Shown: in pieces, positions 22,308 to 32,450 of the stretch
Position numbering within the stretch: the first letter of the stretch is position 1
Layout: every line of letters starts with the position of its first letter
Source of the DNA: Aegilops tauschii subsp. strangulata
Taxonomy: Eukaryota; Streptophyta; Magnoliopsida; Poales; Poaceae
Assembly (NCBI RefSeq): GCF_002575655.3
Contig: NC_053038.3
Location: 140,198,885 to 140,262,884, forward strand
Length of the DNA: 64,000 bases
Direction: 5' to 3'
Notes under the pieces: model-generated
Database searches by the model: none
Seen by the model: only the letters and a program-made list of their open reading frames with translations
What the model was told of the DNA's origin: nothing
Position numbers and translations under genes: made by a program

Positions 22308-22856
22308 TCAGCAATAGCTTGCAAGACCAAGAAAACTGCGAAGCTGCTTGACATTCTGAGGAGGTTCCCAATTCACAATTGCGGACACCTTCTCGGGGTG
22401 AACAGCGATGCCCTTGGCAGAGATGATGTGACCAAGGAAAAGAACTTCATCGAGCCAAAACTCACATTTGGAGAACTTCGCATAGAATTGATACTCTCTG
22501 AGCTTGTCGAGCACCAATCGTAAATGTTTGGCATGATCCTTCTTATTCTTGGAGAAGACCAAGATATCATCGAGATACACCAGGACGAATTCATTGGTAT
22601 AGGGGTTGAAAATGAAATTCATCATCCGAGAGAAAACTGGAGGAGCATTGACAAGGCCGAAAGACACGACAGTATATTCATAAGAACCAAAACTTGTTCT
22701 GAAAGCTGTCTTGGGAATATCTTCTTCACGAATGCGAATCTGATGATAACCCATACGAAGGTCAAGCTTGGAGAATACTTTAGCACCTCTGAGTTGCTCG
22801 AATAGCTCATTGATGTTGGGACGTGGATACTTGTTCTTGATTGTCTTCTTGTTCAA
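22308..22856 (-). pseudogene. Chromovirus reverse transcriptase, part
   Basis: Contains [37 protein letters not shown] and the catalytic [10 protein letters not shown]. It stops at TGA 22310-22308, where an Arg (RRFVENFS context) is expected, consistent with CGA to TGA. The palm start, upstream of the shown segment, is in another frame. Confidence 0.8.
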
Positions 22857-22965
22857 TGGACGGTAGTCGACACAAAGTCGGTCCGTGCCATCCTTCTTCT
22901 TGACAAAAAGAACACCACAACCCCATGGAGATGAACTCGGTCAGATCAAACCCAGACGCTCTTGT

Positions 22966-23733
22966 TCATCGCTCTGTTTCTTCAAACAGCTCGTTGGGTC
23001 CAAGCTTGTATGGACGCTTGCAAACGGGTTTAGTGCCAGGCTCTAGTTCGATAACGAACTCAACTGGCCGATGAGGAGGCATACCCGGAAGCTCTTCTGG
23101 AAAGACATCTTGATACTCACAAACGACTGGAATTTGAGAGATGGCATTCAATTCGTCCTTCTCATTGAGAGAAAAAAACCGAATGGTTTCATCACGAGCG
23201 GCAAAAATAATCACATCCTCAGAAGAGTGTGTCAATTGAATTTCTCTGGCAGCACAATCAAGTTGAGCTTTGTGCTTAGAAAGCCAGTCCATCCCGAGAA
23301 TTAGATCAATATCCGAGTCACCAAGAACAATTGGAGAAGACGGAAATTCATAGTCGCCCATCTTGATGGAAACATCCGGAACCATCATACTAGAACTCAA
23401 ACGTTTACCCAGAGAAACGACATCCATGGGTTTACTCAGATGAGAACAAGTGAATTCATGCTTGGCAAAAAACAGTCTTGACATGAAACAAAGCGATGCA
23501 CCAGTATGAAACAAGACTTTTGCAGGAATATCATTAACAGGAAGATTACCCATTATCACATCAGTAGATTCCTCCGCTTGAGCTGCATTCATCATGTTCA
23601 CCTTTGCAGACTTTGGATTATGCTTGACCACTGCATTGTTGGAAGATCTGACAGGAGGAGGAGGAGGCAGACACCTTTGGTTGAAGCACTTGTTAGCATA
23701 GTGACCTTTCTGCTGACACTTGTTGCAAGTCAC
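22966..23733 (-). pseudogene. Chromovirus zinc knuckle and protease
   Basis: CCHC knuckle CNKCQQKGHYANKC at the start, then the aspartic protease with VLFHTGASLCFMSR. The catalytic Asp of the usual DTGA is His here, so the enzyme would be dead. ILGMDWLSKHKAQLDC, a typical protease end, follows, then the lead into RT (KRPYKLGPNE), where the frame breaks near 22950. Confidence 0.75.
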
Positions 23734-23749
23734 CTCTCAGAGTGGACGG

Positions 23750-24677
23750 TGATAAGGAGCATTGGACTTTGGAGCTTGATTCTTTGCCTTGTTCTGATAG
23801 CCAGAGTTGGAAGAGTTGGAAGAACCATGGCCACCTTTGTTCTTCTACTGGTAAGGCCGACGAAACGGAGGGGGAGGAGGCAACCAGAACTTATGTTGCT
23901 TAGCTGCCACAAGTGAGGAAGAAGAAGACTGAACTGCGTCCCTGACTCTTTTCTTAGAAACCTCACACTTGAGCTGAGCAGCCTCTTGCTTCAGTGCCAT
24001 ATTATAGAATTGATCAAACTGAGTAGGCTCAACAAGAACGAGAGCTAACTGCAGATCCTCTCTAAGGCCACCTCTGAAGTGATAGATCATGCTCTTTTCA
24101 TCAGGAACGTCTTGTTTAGCAAAGCGAGCAAGTTTCTGAAACTGGATGTTGTATTGATACACAGACATGTTGCCTTGCTTGAGATTGCCGAACTCCTCAT
24201 GCTTGCTCTCAACAACACTTTGTGGAATGTGGTGCGCTTTGAAGTCCCGACAGAAGTCATCCAAGTGATCACACGACCTCCTCTGGAATCTTTGTATTGC
24301 TGAAACCAATCAGCAGCTTGGTCCTTGAGCTGGAAAGAAGCGAACTTGACATAGTCCTCAGGCCTGACATTGCTACATTCAAAATGCTTGTTGATGTCCA
24401 TGAGCCAATCATCGGCATCCGTGGCCTCGGCACAGTAGCTGAAAGACTTGGGCTGATTTGCGAGAAACTGGTTGAGTGTAGCAAAGTGAAACTGATTGTT
24501 GCCTTGACCTTGACTGCCTTGATTGCCTTGCCCTTGGGTGCGTTCTTGCAAGAGTTGCAGAATCATCTGAGCATTGGCGTTGGTGGCTGCCATGATAGCT
24601 TGCCATGCCTCCGGAGGCGGAGGGTTCGCTTGACTCCCTTCATTGCGATCCGGATTCTGACGCGTTGGCGGAGCCAT
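23750..24677 (-). pseudogene. Chromovirus gag (decayed)
   Basis: ATG at 24677 (MAPPTRQNPDRNEG), a Gln-rich linker (QERTQGQGNQGSQGQG), then the retrotransposon gag core with QLKDQAADWFQQYKDS and further FCRDFKAHHIPQSVV. A frameshift near 24300 splits the core and a second break lies near 23850, after which the Pro-rich part continues in another frame. Confidence 0.7.
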
Positions 24678-24823
24678 CCTGAAGAGGGTGACATCCGTTA
24701 GCATCTTGATAGACAAATAGATAAGTAGAATCAATGGATAGAAATTGCAACATTTAGTCTTCACAATAAACATTCGAACGAGGATGAACGAATGAATTCC
24801 GTAGTAAATCATCACACTTCCAT

Positions 24824-25094
24824 TTGGGACGATCGGGGATCTAGCATTTGGGGTTATCTTATTTTTATCTGGATTTTGACCGTAATCGGTCTATATGTGT
24901 GTATTTTGGATGATGTATGAATTATATTTATGTATTGTGTGAAGTGGCGATTGTAAGCCAACTCTTTATCCCATTCTTGTTCATTACATGGGATTGTGTG
25001 AAGATGACCCTTCTTGCGACAAAACCACTATGCGGTTATGCCTCTAAGTCATGCTTCGACACGTGGGAGATATAGCCGCATCGTGGGCGTTACA
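24824..25094 (-). repeat. Inverted repeat, right arm (inverted LTR terminus)
   Basis: Read on the - strand from 25094 it repeats the left end of the insertion. It directly abuts the element's internal sequence at about 24823, some 147 bp before the gag ATG. Confidence 0.85.
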
Positions 25095-25099
25095 GTGCA

Positions 25100-28040
25100 C
25101 CAAGGAGATGCCTCATGACGAGGTGGCTCATATGGTGAACTATCTCGCGAACTGCAAGCTCTCCGCAGAGTGGCAGTTTGGCAAGGAGCCGTATTCCCGT
25201 GCCAATCCCCCGCCTATGGTATGCTTTCTTTATCTTCTCTTCTTTTAGTTTTGTCACCAAGTTTTTCTTGGCCGACTCTGACCAGTCGGCACGTCTTGGC
25301 AGAGCCCTCTCCTTCGACCTGCGGCTGGGACAGCGGGGGCGGATCGTCAATTTCTCCCCGACCGGGCGGAGCATGACTTGGAGGACCCCGACTTGGGGGC
25401 AGCCGCCATGGACGATAACACCGAGGCAGGAGGCGGCGAAGCAGGCGGCTCCGGGCTTGGAGCCAGCTTCGATGACTGGCCGGATGACGACGAGGCAGAA
25501 ATCGTCCCGCGCCGCCAGCCGGCGTCCGACCGTGGCGCGGGTTCCTCCGCCGCTCCGCCTGCTCGAGGCGGCGCGCAGAAGCGCCGGGCCGCGGCGGGCT
25601 TGTTCAGCAGTCGGCCGAAGTAGCCCAAGGGCGGGGCGGCGGTGACCAGGCGGGATGAGGCGGCCACGAAGGCGGCCCGCTTCCGCAAGGTGGTGAAGCA
25701 GCCGCAAACGGTTTTGGCGTAAGTGTCAATTCTCTTGCGTATTCCTTCTTCTTTTCTAGCCGGTTTCTGAATCCTTGTCTTGACTCAAAAAACAGGGCTC
25801 CGCTTTCTGTTGAGCGGGTCGCTGCCGCCTCCGTGGGTGGATCGTCGGGAGGATCCGGGAGCACCCGCCGCGTGGACCCCCGCGCCGAGCTTCAAGCGGC
25901 GATGGAGCGAAATGCGCGGGAGGCGCGGGAGGAGCGGGAGGAGGAAGAGCTGAGGGCAGCTACCGCCAAGGCGGCGCAGGAGGAGGCGGAGGAGTCGGCG
26001 AAGGCTGCAGCCGCAGCGGCCGGGGCCTTGCTTGTCACCCCCTGCGCGCCGTGGCGCCCGAGAACCCGGAGCCCCCGCCGGAGGAAGCCGGTGGCGACCT
26101 GCCGGGGATGGAGAGGGAGGAGGACGACGTCGTCGTCCAGGAGAGGGAGGCGGCACCGCCATCGCCGACTGGGGCGGCCCAAGGCAGCCGGCCTAACGCG
26201 CCACCTGCGCAATCGGCTGGAGGCGAGTCGGCTAAGAGGACGGACCTGGTGGCCCGGTCGCCATCGCGCCAGCGCTCGGGGAAGGAAACTTCGACTACGG
26301 ACCCGCAGAAGGCCGCGGGCTCCAGCTCGTCGGCCCAGGACGTGGAGACTGCCAGCGCCAGCTCGGGGTGGACGCCGGGTGGTGGGACGGCCGTGGTGAA
26401 TGTGGCGGCGCAAGAAGTCCGGAACCGGCTTCAGTCCCAGGCCGTCGTGCTGAGGCAGTACAATGATGAGTTCCTCGCGACACGGGCGGCCATTCGGGTG
26501 AGCCTTCCCGCTTTTCTATTTCTTGATCTTGCTCTCTTCCGTGGGGGCACGTCAGCGCACCCACTGGGTGTAGTCCCCGAGTTCCGAGTCAGCTGCTGAG
26601 CAGGCGGCTTGGAACTTCTTAGTAGACTTTGATTGCTTATCTTGCTCTTGTTCGCTTCTCTGTCCGACTTGCAGGACTACCACAACCTCCGTGCGGCTGC
26701 CTTCAACTCCCAGGCTCGGGAGCTGACCCAGAAGACTGCTGATCTAACTGAGAGCCGGAGTAAGTGCTCATCTTTTATCTCACGTGGGGGCATGTCAGCG
26801 CACCCACTGGGTGTAGTCCCCGAGATTCAGGCCGACTGGTGAGCAGTTGGGTCGGATCTTTCCTGACGACTTCTTTCTTAATGCTCTTTTCTTCTCTGCC
26901 ATATCTGCAGCGGCCAACGCCAAACTGAGGGAGCAGCTGGGTGGGACCCAGGCCGCCCTTCGCGCTAAGGAAGCCGAGTTCGACGCCTTGGCTCAGGAGC
27001 GTGACCGCCTGGTCAAGAAGCTGGCCGACCAGGAGGAGAGCCACAAGGCGGCCCTGAAGGCAGTGCAGGATAGCGAGGCCGCCCTCCAAGCCGAGTATGA
27101 GACCGAGGCAGTGAGCTGGGCTGAGGCGAGGCAGTCGTTGATCAACGGCTACGGCCAGATCGAAGACTTGGTTGACGGTAGGCCGCCTTCTTCTTCGTTC
27201 CTTGCTTGCCACTTGCCATTTGGTTCATCCTCTAACTTTGTATTTTTCTCTTCTTTCTCTTTCTTTCTTTCTTGTGCAGAGTACTTCCCTGGTTACTCTA
27301 CTGCCTCCAATCAGGTCGTCGAGGCCCACCGCGAGGCGCAAAGGTAGGCTGGCGCTGAGATCGCGCCGAACGCTCGCCGGTCGATTGAGGAACAGCTCCT
27401 GCCGATTCAAGCCCGCCTCCAGCCGGCTCACCGCATGCTCCGCCGGCTTCAACGTGTTGGGGCGCAAGTGCTGGCCGCTCTCTGGCCCGGCGAGGTGATT
27501 CCCCGCACCCCCAGTCGGACAGCCGACTGGCTGGAGGTAGCGGCCGGCTGCTTCGAGGCCTGGAAGGCTTCTGCAGCTCGGTCAGGCGCCAGGCGGGCGC
27601 TGGAGTTCGTCAAAGCCTGGTATCCTGAGCTGAGCTTGGACCAACTGGCCACCTGGCGGCAGGAGGCCGACACGGAGCTGGAGCCGGTGCGGCCGGCTAT
27701 CATCCAGCGTGCCTCTGCTCCTGAGGTGGATGATAACGGCATTGCTCAGCCGGAGGAGTGGTTCGGGCTGAACCCAGCGGATGGCGAGGACTCGGCGGAG
27801 GAGATCAACTCCAGCGACGAGGGCGAGGAGGAGGAGGAGGAGGATGGTGAAGACAACGTGCCAGATGGTGGAGTAGCCGGCCAGCCTCAGCTTGACCGTG
27901 CCTCCAGCAAGAAGGCGCGTGCGAGCGCACCGCCTGCAGCCGGCGACGATCAAGCCGAGACTCGCCAGCCGGCCACTCCTCCAGCCGGCGCTGCCGTCTC
28001 CAACGACCAGCGCGGCTCGCCTGTTGCGCCCTTAGCCTAA
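25100..28040 (+). pseudogene. Antisense gene of the Tat element, exons 1 (end) to 6
   Basis: Exons: to 25218, 25303-25718, 25796-26497, 26675-26759, 26911-27177 and 27280-28040. All five introns are GT-AG and the reading frame continues correctly across each (phases 0, 2, 0, 1, 1), which is strong support for the model. The N-terminal block lies in exon 1. Exon 3 has a long Glu/Ala-rich coiled coil (ERNAREAREEREEEELRA); exon 5 has another (ALAQERDRLVKKLADQEES). Exon 6 ends in an acidic EGEEEEEEDGED tail. The full gene would encode about 1040 residues. Three lesions break it: TAG 25621-25623, about one base missing near 26040, and TAG 27345-27347. Confidence 0.75.
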
Positions 28041-28764
28041 TCTGTCGCCTTTACTTTCCTGTTTTATTACTCTTTGAACAATATTTTGTTAAATTTGCGC
28101 AGTTCTACCCACTGGGGGTGTATTCAAACTATGTTAAGTGCCGGCCTTTCGAAGGCCTTAAGTGTAAATATAATCATGCATGTATCTGGCTTCCCATTGT
28201 TTTTGCTTTTCATCCTTTGGCTGTTTGCTTTGCCGCCCTCCCTTGGTTGCCGCCTTCCCAGCCGGACAGCTGCTCTGCAGTCTGTGGCTGGAGAAGTGCT
28301 TGGCCGGTTGGGAGGGCAAGTACTCTAGCTCTCTTGGATTGTAGCGAAGTGACTGGGAAGCCGGCCAGCTAGCTGTTCTGACAGCCGGTAGGTGTGGTGG
28401 GAGGCCGGCTTGTGTTATATAGGTTCGTTAGTCCTTAGCCATTTTTCGTGTGGGCATCCTTTCCTGCCTTTGGCTCTTGCCAGTCGGACAGTCGGTTCTT
28501 CGAGCTGCGACTTTCAATAAGAGAGGGCTCGGGTGCCGGCACACTACTTGTCTGACTTCAGGTAGAACTTTTAATATAACTCAAGGCGGCCAGTCCCCGG
28601 GCCGACTAGTCGAACCCGGTGCCAGATAAAAAATCAAATGTAATAGTACATTCATGGGTATGACACTCGTCATTCATAGATAAAGGAGGGTAGTCCCCGA
28701 GTGTGCCTCGGGGGGCCCATTGTCTTGTACTTAATACAAAAAGGTAGCGTGATACATAATGCCT
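28041..28764. other. Spacer between convergent antisense gene and gag-integrase ORF
   Basis: 724 bp between two stop codons that face each other. GC-rich ccggc motifs are scattered in it. No ORF or clear polyadenylation signal is seen. Confidence 0.5.
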
Positions 28765-30423
28765 TTAACTGTAAAATCTTCTCAGGAGATTGGCATTCCA
28801 TGGTCGTTCCGACTCCTTGCCAGAATCGTCCCTCTTGCGTGCCTTTGGCTTCTGTGCGTCGATCAGGTAGCAGGAGTCGTTGCCTAGGGCCTTTCTGATG
28901 ACGAATGGTCCTTCCCAAGGGGCCGAGAGCTTGTGCTGGCCGGCTGTTCGCTGGATCAGCCGGAGCACGAGATCGCCTTCTTGGAAGGATCTTGGCTTGA
29001 CCTCCCGGTTGTGGTAACGGCGCAAACCCTGCTGGTAGATGGCGGACCGGCTGAGTGCTAACAGCCGGCCCTCTTCTAGCAGGTTGACACCGTCTTCTCG
29101 CGCTTCCTTGGCCTCCGCCTCTGTGTACATGGTGACCCAAGGCGATTCGAACTCGATGTCAGTTGGGATGACAGTCTCGGCACCATATACAAGGAAGAAA
29201 GGAGTGAAGCCGGTTGACTTGTTCGGGGTAGTACACAGACTCCAGAGGACAGCCGGCAGCTCATCGAGCCAGCAGCCGGCCGAACGCTCCAGTGGTACGA
29301 CCAGTCGGGGCTTGATGCCGGAGAGGATGAGGCCGTTTGCTCGCTCGACCTGGCCATTTGACTGCGGGTGGGCAACGGACGCTAAGTCCAGTCGGATGCC
29401 CTGTGTCGCGCAGAAACGTGCCAGTGCTCCCTTGGCAAAGTTCGTGCCATTGTCGGTGATGATGCTGTGTGGTATACCATACCGAGTGGTGATATCTGCG
29501 ATGAATATCATGGCAGTTGGCCCGTTTAGCTTCTTGATTGGCTTCGCTTCAATCCACTTGGTGAATTTGTCCACGACGACAAGCAGATGTGTCATGCCGC
29601 CGCGGGCTGTCTTGAATGGGTCCACCATGTCCAGCCCACGAGGCGAGGGGGGAGGCGGATTGCCTTGTCGTTCCACCACTCGGGGGCGGCCTTCTGCATC
29701 GCGCTCAATGGTGACCCGAGTCCGACTGCGGCTAGCAGCCGGCTCCTTGTATTTTCTTGCACGGGCGCCGCTTGCAGTCGGCGTCCGGGATGTCGCGGCG
29801 TGCTCTCGGCGTGGGGGAGAACTTTCAGCGCGGGGGCCGGCTTCATGCCGTTCTGCGGGCGCGTCGATTAGCTGCTGGATGCGTCTAGTCATGTAGGTGA
29901 GCTCATCAGCCCCCAGCCCGTTCAGCTCGTCTACGGCCGCCTGAGCGGCACGCAGGTTCTCGAGTGGCGTGGCATAGACTGGGCGGTCTGCTCCCAGCAT
30001 GCTGGCGATGGCCGTGCCGTGCTTCTTGACCAGGCCGGCTCGGCTCGGCCCGCTAGGAGGCGGCGTACCAAAGGCGGCGCGGTCGACTTCGCGCTGGTGA
30101 GCCTCAGTGAGGCGTTTCATGGATGCTATCTTCTGGCCCTCAACGATGAGGGCGAGGCGGCGTGCCTCCAGAGTCTCGGCATCGGCGTCGGCTGGGATGG
30201 GGACGGACAAGTCGTGCAGCGCCGCTCGTAGGGCGTCGTGGGCGTTCTCGCCCGAGACGGCGCCGTGGCTGATGACCAGTACCTCAGTGACAGCGCTGCT
30301 GCCACTATCGGCTCGAGGGAGAGGGTCGTCGATGATCACCATGTTGGTGGGGAAGGCGTCAAGCGATGCCGTGTCGGAGTCGACAAGCATCGGGTCGGTG
30401 GAGCCGACTGACTCCAAGTCCAT
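28765..30423 (-). CDS. In-frame gag N-terminus / integrase fusion ORF, 552 residues
   Basis: Open from MDLESVGSTDPMLVDSD to NLLRRFYS-stop. Residues 1 to about 265 look like the N-terminal part of a Tat gag (acidic start, helical middle, then an Arg-rich TIERDAEGRPRVVERQ segment). Without a break the chain enters the integrase catalytic core at GLDMVDPF. All three acidic positions are present: the D in LDMVDPF, D in IITDNGTNF and E in NGQVERANG. The C-terminal WEGPFVI motif of the integrase SH3-like part follows. Lost are the remainder of gag, protease, RT, RNase H and the HHCC finger. In a window where nearly every other pol is full of stops, this ORF is clean. Whether it is translated is unknown. 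Confidence 0.7.
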   Translation of the reverse strand: MDLESVGSTDPMLVDSDTASLDAFPTNMVIIDDPLPRADSGSSAVTEVLVISHGAVSGENAHDALRAALHDLSVPIPADADAETLEARRLALIVEGQKIASMKRLTEAHQREVDRAAFGTPPPSGPSRAGLVKKHGTAIASMLGADRPVYATPLENLRAAQAAVDELNGLGADELTYMTRRIQQLIDAPAERHEAGPRAESSPPRREHAATSRTPTASGARARKYKEPAASRSRTRVTIERDAEGRPRVVERQGNPPPPSPRGLDMVDPFKTARGGMTHLLVVVDKFTKWIEAKPIKKLNGPTAMIFIADITTRYGIPHSIITDNGTNFAKGALARFCATQGIRLDLASVAHPQSNGQVERANGLILSGIKPRLVVPLERSAGCWLDELPAVLWSLCTTPNKSTGFTPFFLVYGAETVIPTDIEFESPWVTMYTEAEAKEAREDGVNLLEEGRLLALSRSAIYQQGLRRYHNREVKPRSFQEGDLVLRLIQRTAGQHKLSAPWEGPFVIRKALGNDSCYLIDAQKPKARKRDDSGKESERPWNANLLRRFYS

Positions 30424-30685
30424 AGCAAAAGCTCGCTGGAGACGTGAAGCTGGTCGAGGAGGCTGACGAGGCGGCTCTCGGGGCAGTCTGTGCCCGCGTC
30501 GGACGCAGGCTCGTCGGAGATGCGAGTCTCGCCAAAAAGATCGGCGAGGCAGCTTGCCGCGCAGGTGTCGTCGACGCCTTGCAGCGCGTCAGGGCAAGCG
30601 CCATCAGGCGTAGCGGGCTGGCTACGCTCGCGGGGGAGGAAAAGGGTTCCCGTCCAGAACAGGTCTCTGGACAATGGTGCACCTG

Positions 30686-30703
30686 GCCCCACGGTGGGCG
30701 CCA
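30686..30703 (-). other. Primer binding site of the Tat element
   Basis: On the - strand it reads tggcgcccaccgtggggc, two bases after the 5' LTR. The TGGCGCC start pairs with the CCA end of a plant tRNA; I do not assign which tRNA. Confidence 0.7.
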
Positions 30704-30705
30704 AA

Positions 30706-31952
30706 TGTTGGGTGGTAGGTGCGACATATGCCAACGGGTGGCTTATCATTGTGGGAGCCAGTAAGACATCTCCGGTGCCTGGAAACGGGATAGGGCGAAG
30801 ACATGCACGCCGGCGAATCTTACCCAGGTTCGGGGCTCTCCGTGGAGATAACACCCCTAGTCCTGCTCTACGGGGTCTCCGCATGATCACTAGATCAACA
30901 CAAGTAGCTACAAGTGCTCCTTGAGCTGTTTGGCTAGAGGAGGAAGAAAGGCAAGGCTAGCTCTCCTCTTCCCTCTACGTGGTGGCTAAAACTATCTTCG
31001 AGATCCACCCTTTGCATGGGTGCCCTGGGGGGTTTATATAGGCCTACCCCCCAGGGATACAATGGTAATCCGACTGGGTGCGGGTCCCAGCCGTCAGTGT
31101 TTGTGCTCGCCGGCTTCTCCGCCGGTCGTTGGGGCCTGCCGACAGGCGGGTCCCGCCGGCTGCTGGCCTCTTGGTCGACAGGCCGGCCCCACCGCCTGGG
31201 GGCCTTGTCGGCGGCTGGTTACTATCGCCTCGCCCCTGATGACGAGGGCTTGGTCGAGGTAAGCATGGCTACAGTGCCGCCGCCTGGCAGGCTCTCATTG
31301 TAGCCTCACCTCGTCTTGTCTCCTTAATGATGCACATACTTCGAGGGAGGGGGGTAGCCGGCTACGCCTCAGGCCGACTAGGGGAGGCCTGGCCGCCTTC
31401 GAGCATCTCTCTCTGGCTGAAGGGGCCCGCCGCCCGCGGGCCGTACTAGCGTCTGTCGTGGGTGACGTCACGGTCAACATGGCAACAGTGCCGCACCGGA
31501 CGGGGGATGGCTGACCCGTACGGCGCACTGTGGCCATGCATGCTCCAGGATTCTGGGGTGGCAGCCTGTACTGTGGCCACGCCCCGTCTCATCACCGTTA
31601 TGTGGGTGCAGCCCTGGGTGGGTGCAGTCTTGGCCGGCTTCCGGGAGTCGGTCTTCTTGTGGCCGGCTTCTGGGAGTCGGCCTTCTTGTGGCCGGCTTCT
31701 GGGAGTCGGTCTTCTCGTGGCCGGCTTCTGGGAGTCGGTCTTCTCATGCCGGCTTTTTGGGAGTCGGCTACCTTATGGTTATCTTCGGGGAGGTTCTCGA
31801 GGTCAGGTCGCCTTCCGGTAGTCGGCCTGTGAGGTAGCCAACCAGGGGAAGGCGGCCCTGTGTTTTGGATACTTGAAGGCCCAATCGGCCTGATAATTTT
31901 TCAGAGAGCCAGGGGGAGTCGGTTAGGCTACCTGTGGCCATTTACTCCGACA
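30706..31952 (-). repeat. 5' LTR of the Tat element
   Basis: 1247 bp, same ends (TG...CA) as the left LTR. The minisatellite runs from 31632 to about 31769. The PBS follows it in the sense direction, which fixes the orientation of the element. Confidence 0.9.
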
Positions 31953-31957
31953 AACAA

Positions 31958-31991
31958 TGTCTACAAGAAGAAGGTTGTGTAGTAGACATCA
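31958..31991 (+). repeat. Sabrina-type solo LTR, last 34 bp
   Basis: tgtctacaagaagaaggttg ... gacatca. It follows the target duplication aacaa (31953-31957) of the Tat element and precedes caatt (31992-31996), the duplication of the LTR itself. Confidence 0.85.
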
Positions 31992-32450
31992 CAATTACAT
32001 CCTAGGGTTTCTCTAGTTATTCCTGCCCCCCTCTCTTTGGAATAGAAATCCTGTGGTTTCGTTAGATTCCTGTAGTGTATTGATTGTTTGAATGGTACAA
32101 ATGATAAGTGATTAGTTGTTTCATCTGTGCAAATGATTTCTGCTAATAATCCGACTAGGGTTAGTATTCGTGCTAATAATTCCTAGCCAGGTCTTGACAA
32201 TTAATTTTAAATGACCTATATATATATGTGTGTGCCAATTTGTTTTTCAAGATTGGTCTATACATAGACGATTGTGCTTAAAAATTGAACCATCATCTTG
32301 GATATGTCTAAAAAATAGCCATAAATTCATAATCCTACTTTACGGCATGTAAAAATTGATTTGATGCCAAAATTTGGCAACTGCCAGATGTTGGCTAGAG
32401 ATTAGTTTGTGTCCCAAATTTGACGCCACATTTTTTTACTATATGTATAG

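Larger units (their letters stand above)
16175..25094 (-). mobile_element. Chromovirus (Ty3/gypsy) with inverted terminal segment instead of 5' LTR
   Basis: Target duplication gtgca at 16170-16174 and 25095-25099. Sense strand is -. Left: a full 3' LTR (20207-16175). Internal region: gag, CCHC knuckle, protease, RT, RNase H, integrase and chromodomain from 24677 to about 20283. The right end is not a 5' LTR. It is a 271-bp inverted copy (24824-25094) of the last 271 bp of the LTR, so both ends of the insertion read tgtaacgcccacga inwards. No 5' LTR and no PBS are present. The chromodomain-like WSHHSDREAT at the pol end places it among chromoviruses, probably the Tekay group. Confidence 0.8.
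13548..31952 (-). mobile_element. Tat-lineage LTR retrotransposon with antisense gene and gag-integrase fusion
   Basis: Sense strand is -. Target duplication aacaa at 13543-13547 and 31953-31957. In sense order: 5' LTR (31952-30706), PBS (about 30703-30686, tggcgcccaccgtgggg), gag-integrase ORF (30423-28765), spacer, antisense gene on the + strand (15406-28040), PPT (ttcggggactac, 14772-14761) and 3' LTR (14760-13548). A chromovirus (16175-25094) is inserted in the antisense gene; without it the element is about 9.5 kb. Protease, RT and RNase H are absent. The two LTRs differ at roughly 40 sites by eye plus a 31-33 bp deletion in the left one, so this is not a very recent insertion. Confidence 0.85.

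Noticed and set aside
16175..25094. A DNA transposon, because of the terminal inverted repeats
   Set aside because: The interior is a gypsy gag-pol with chromodomain, the duplication is 5 bp, and the inverted arm is part of a 4-kb LTR.
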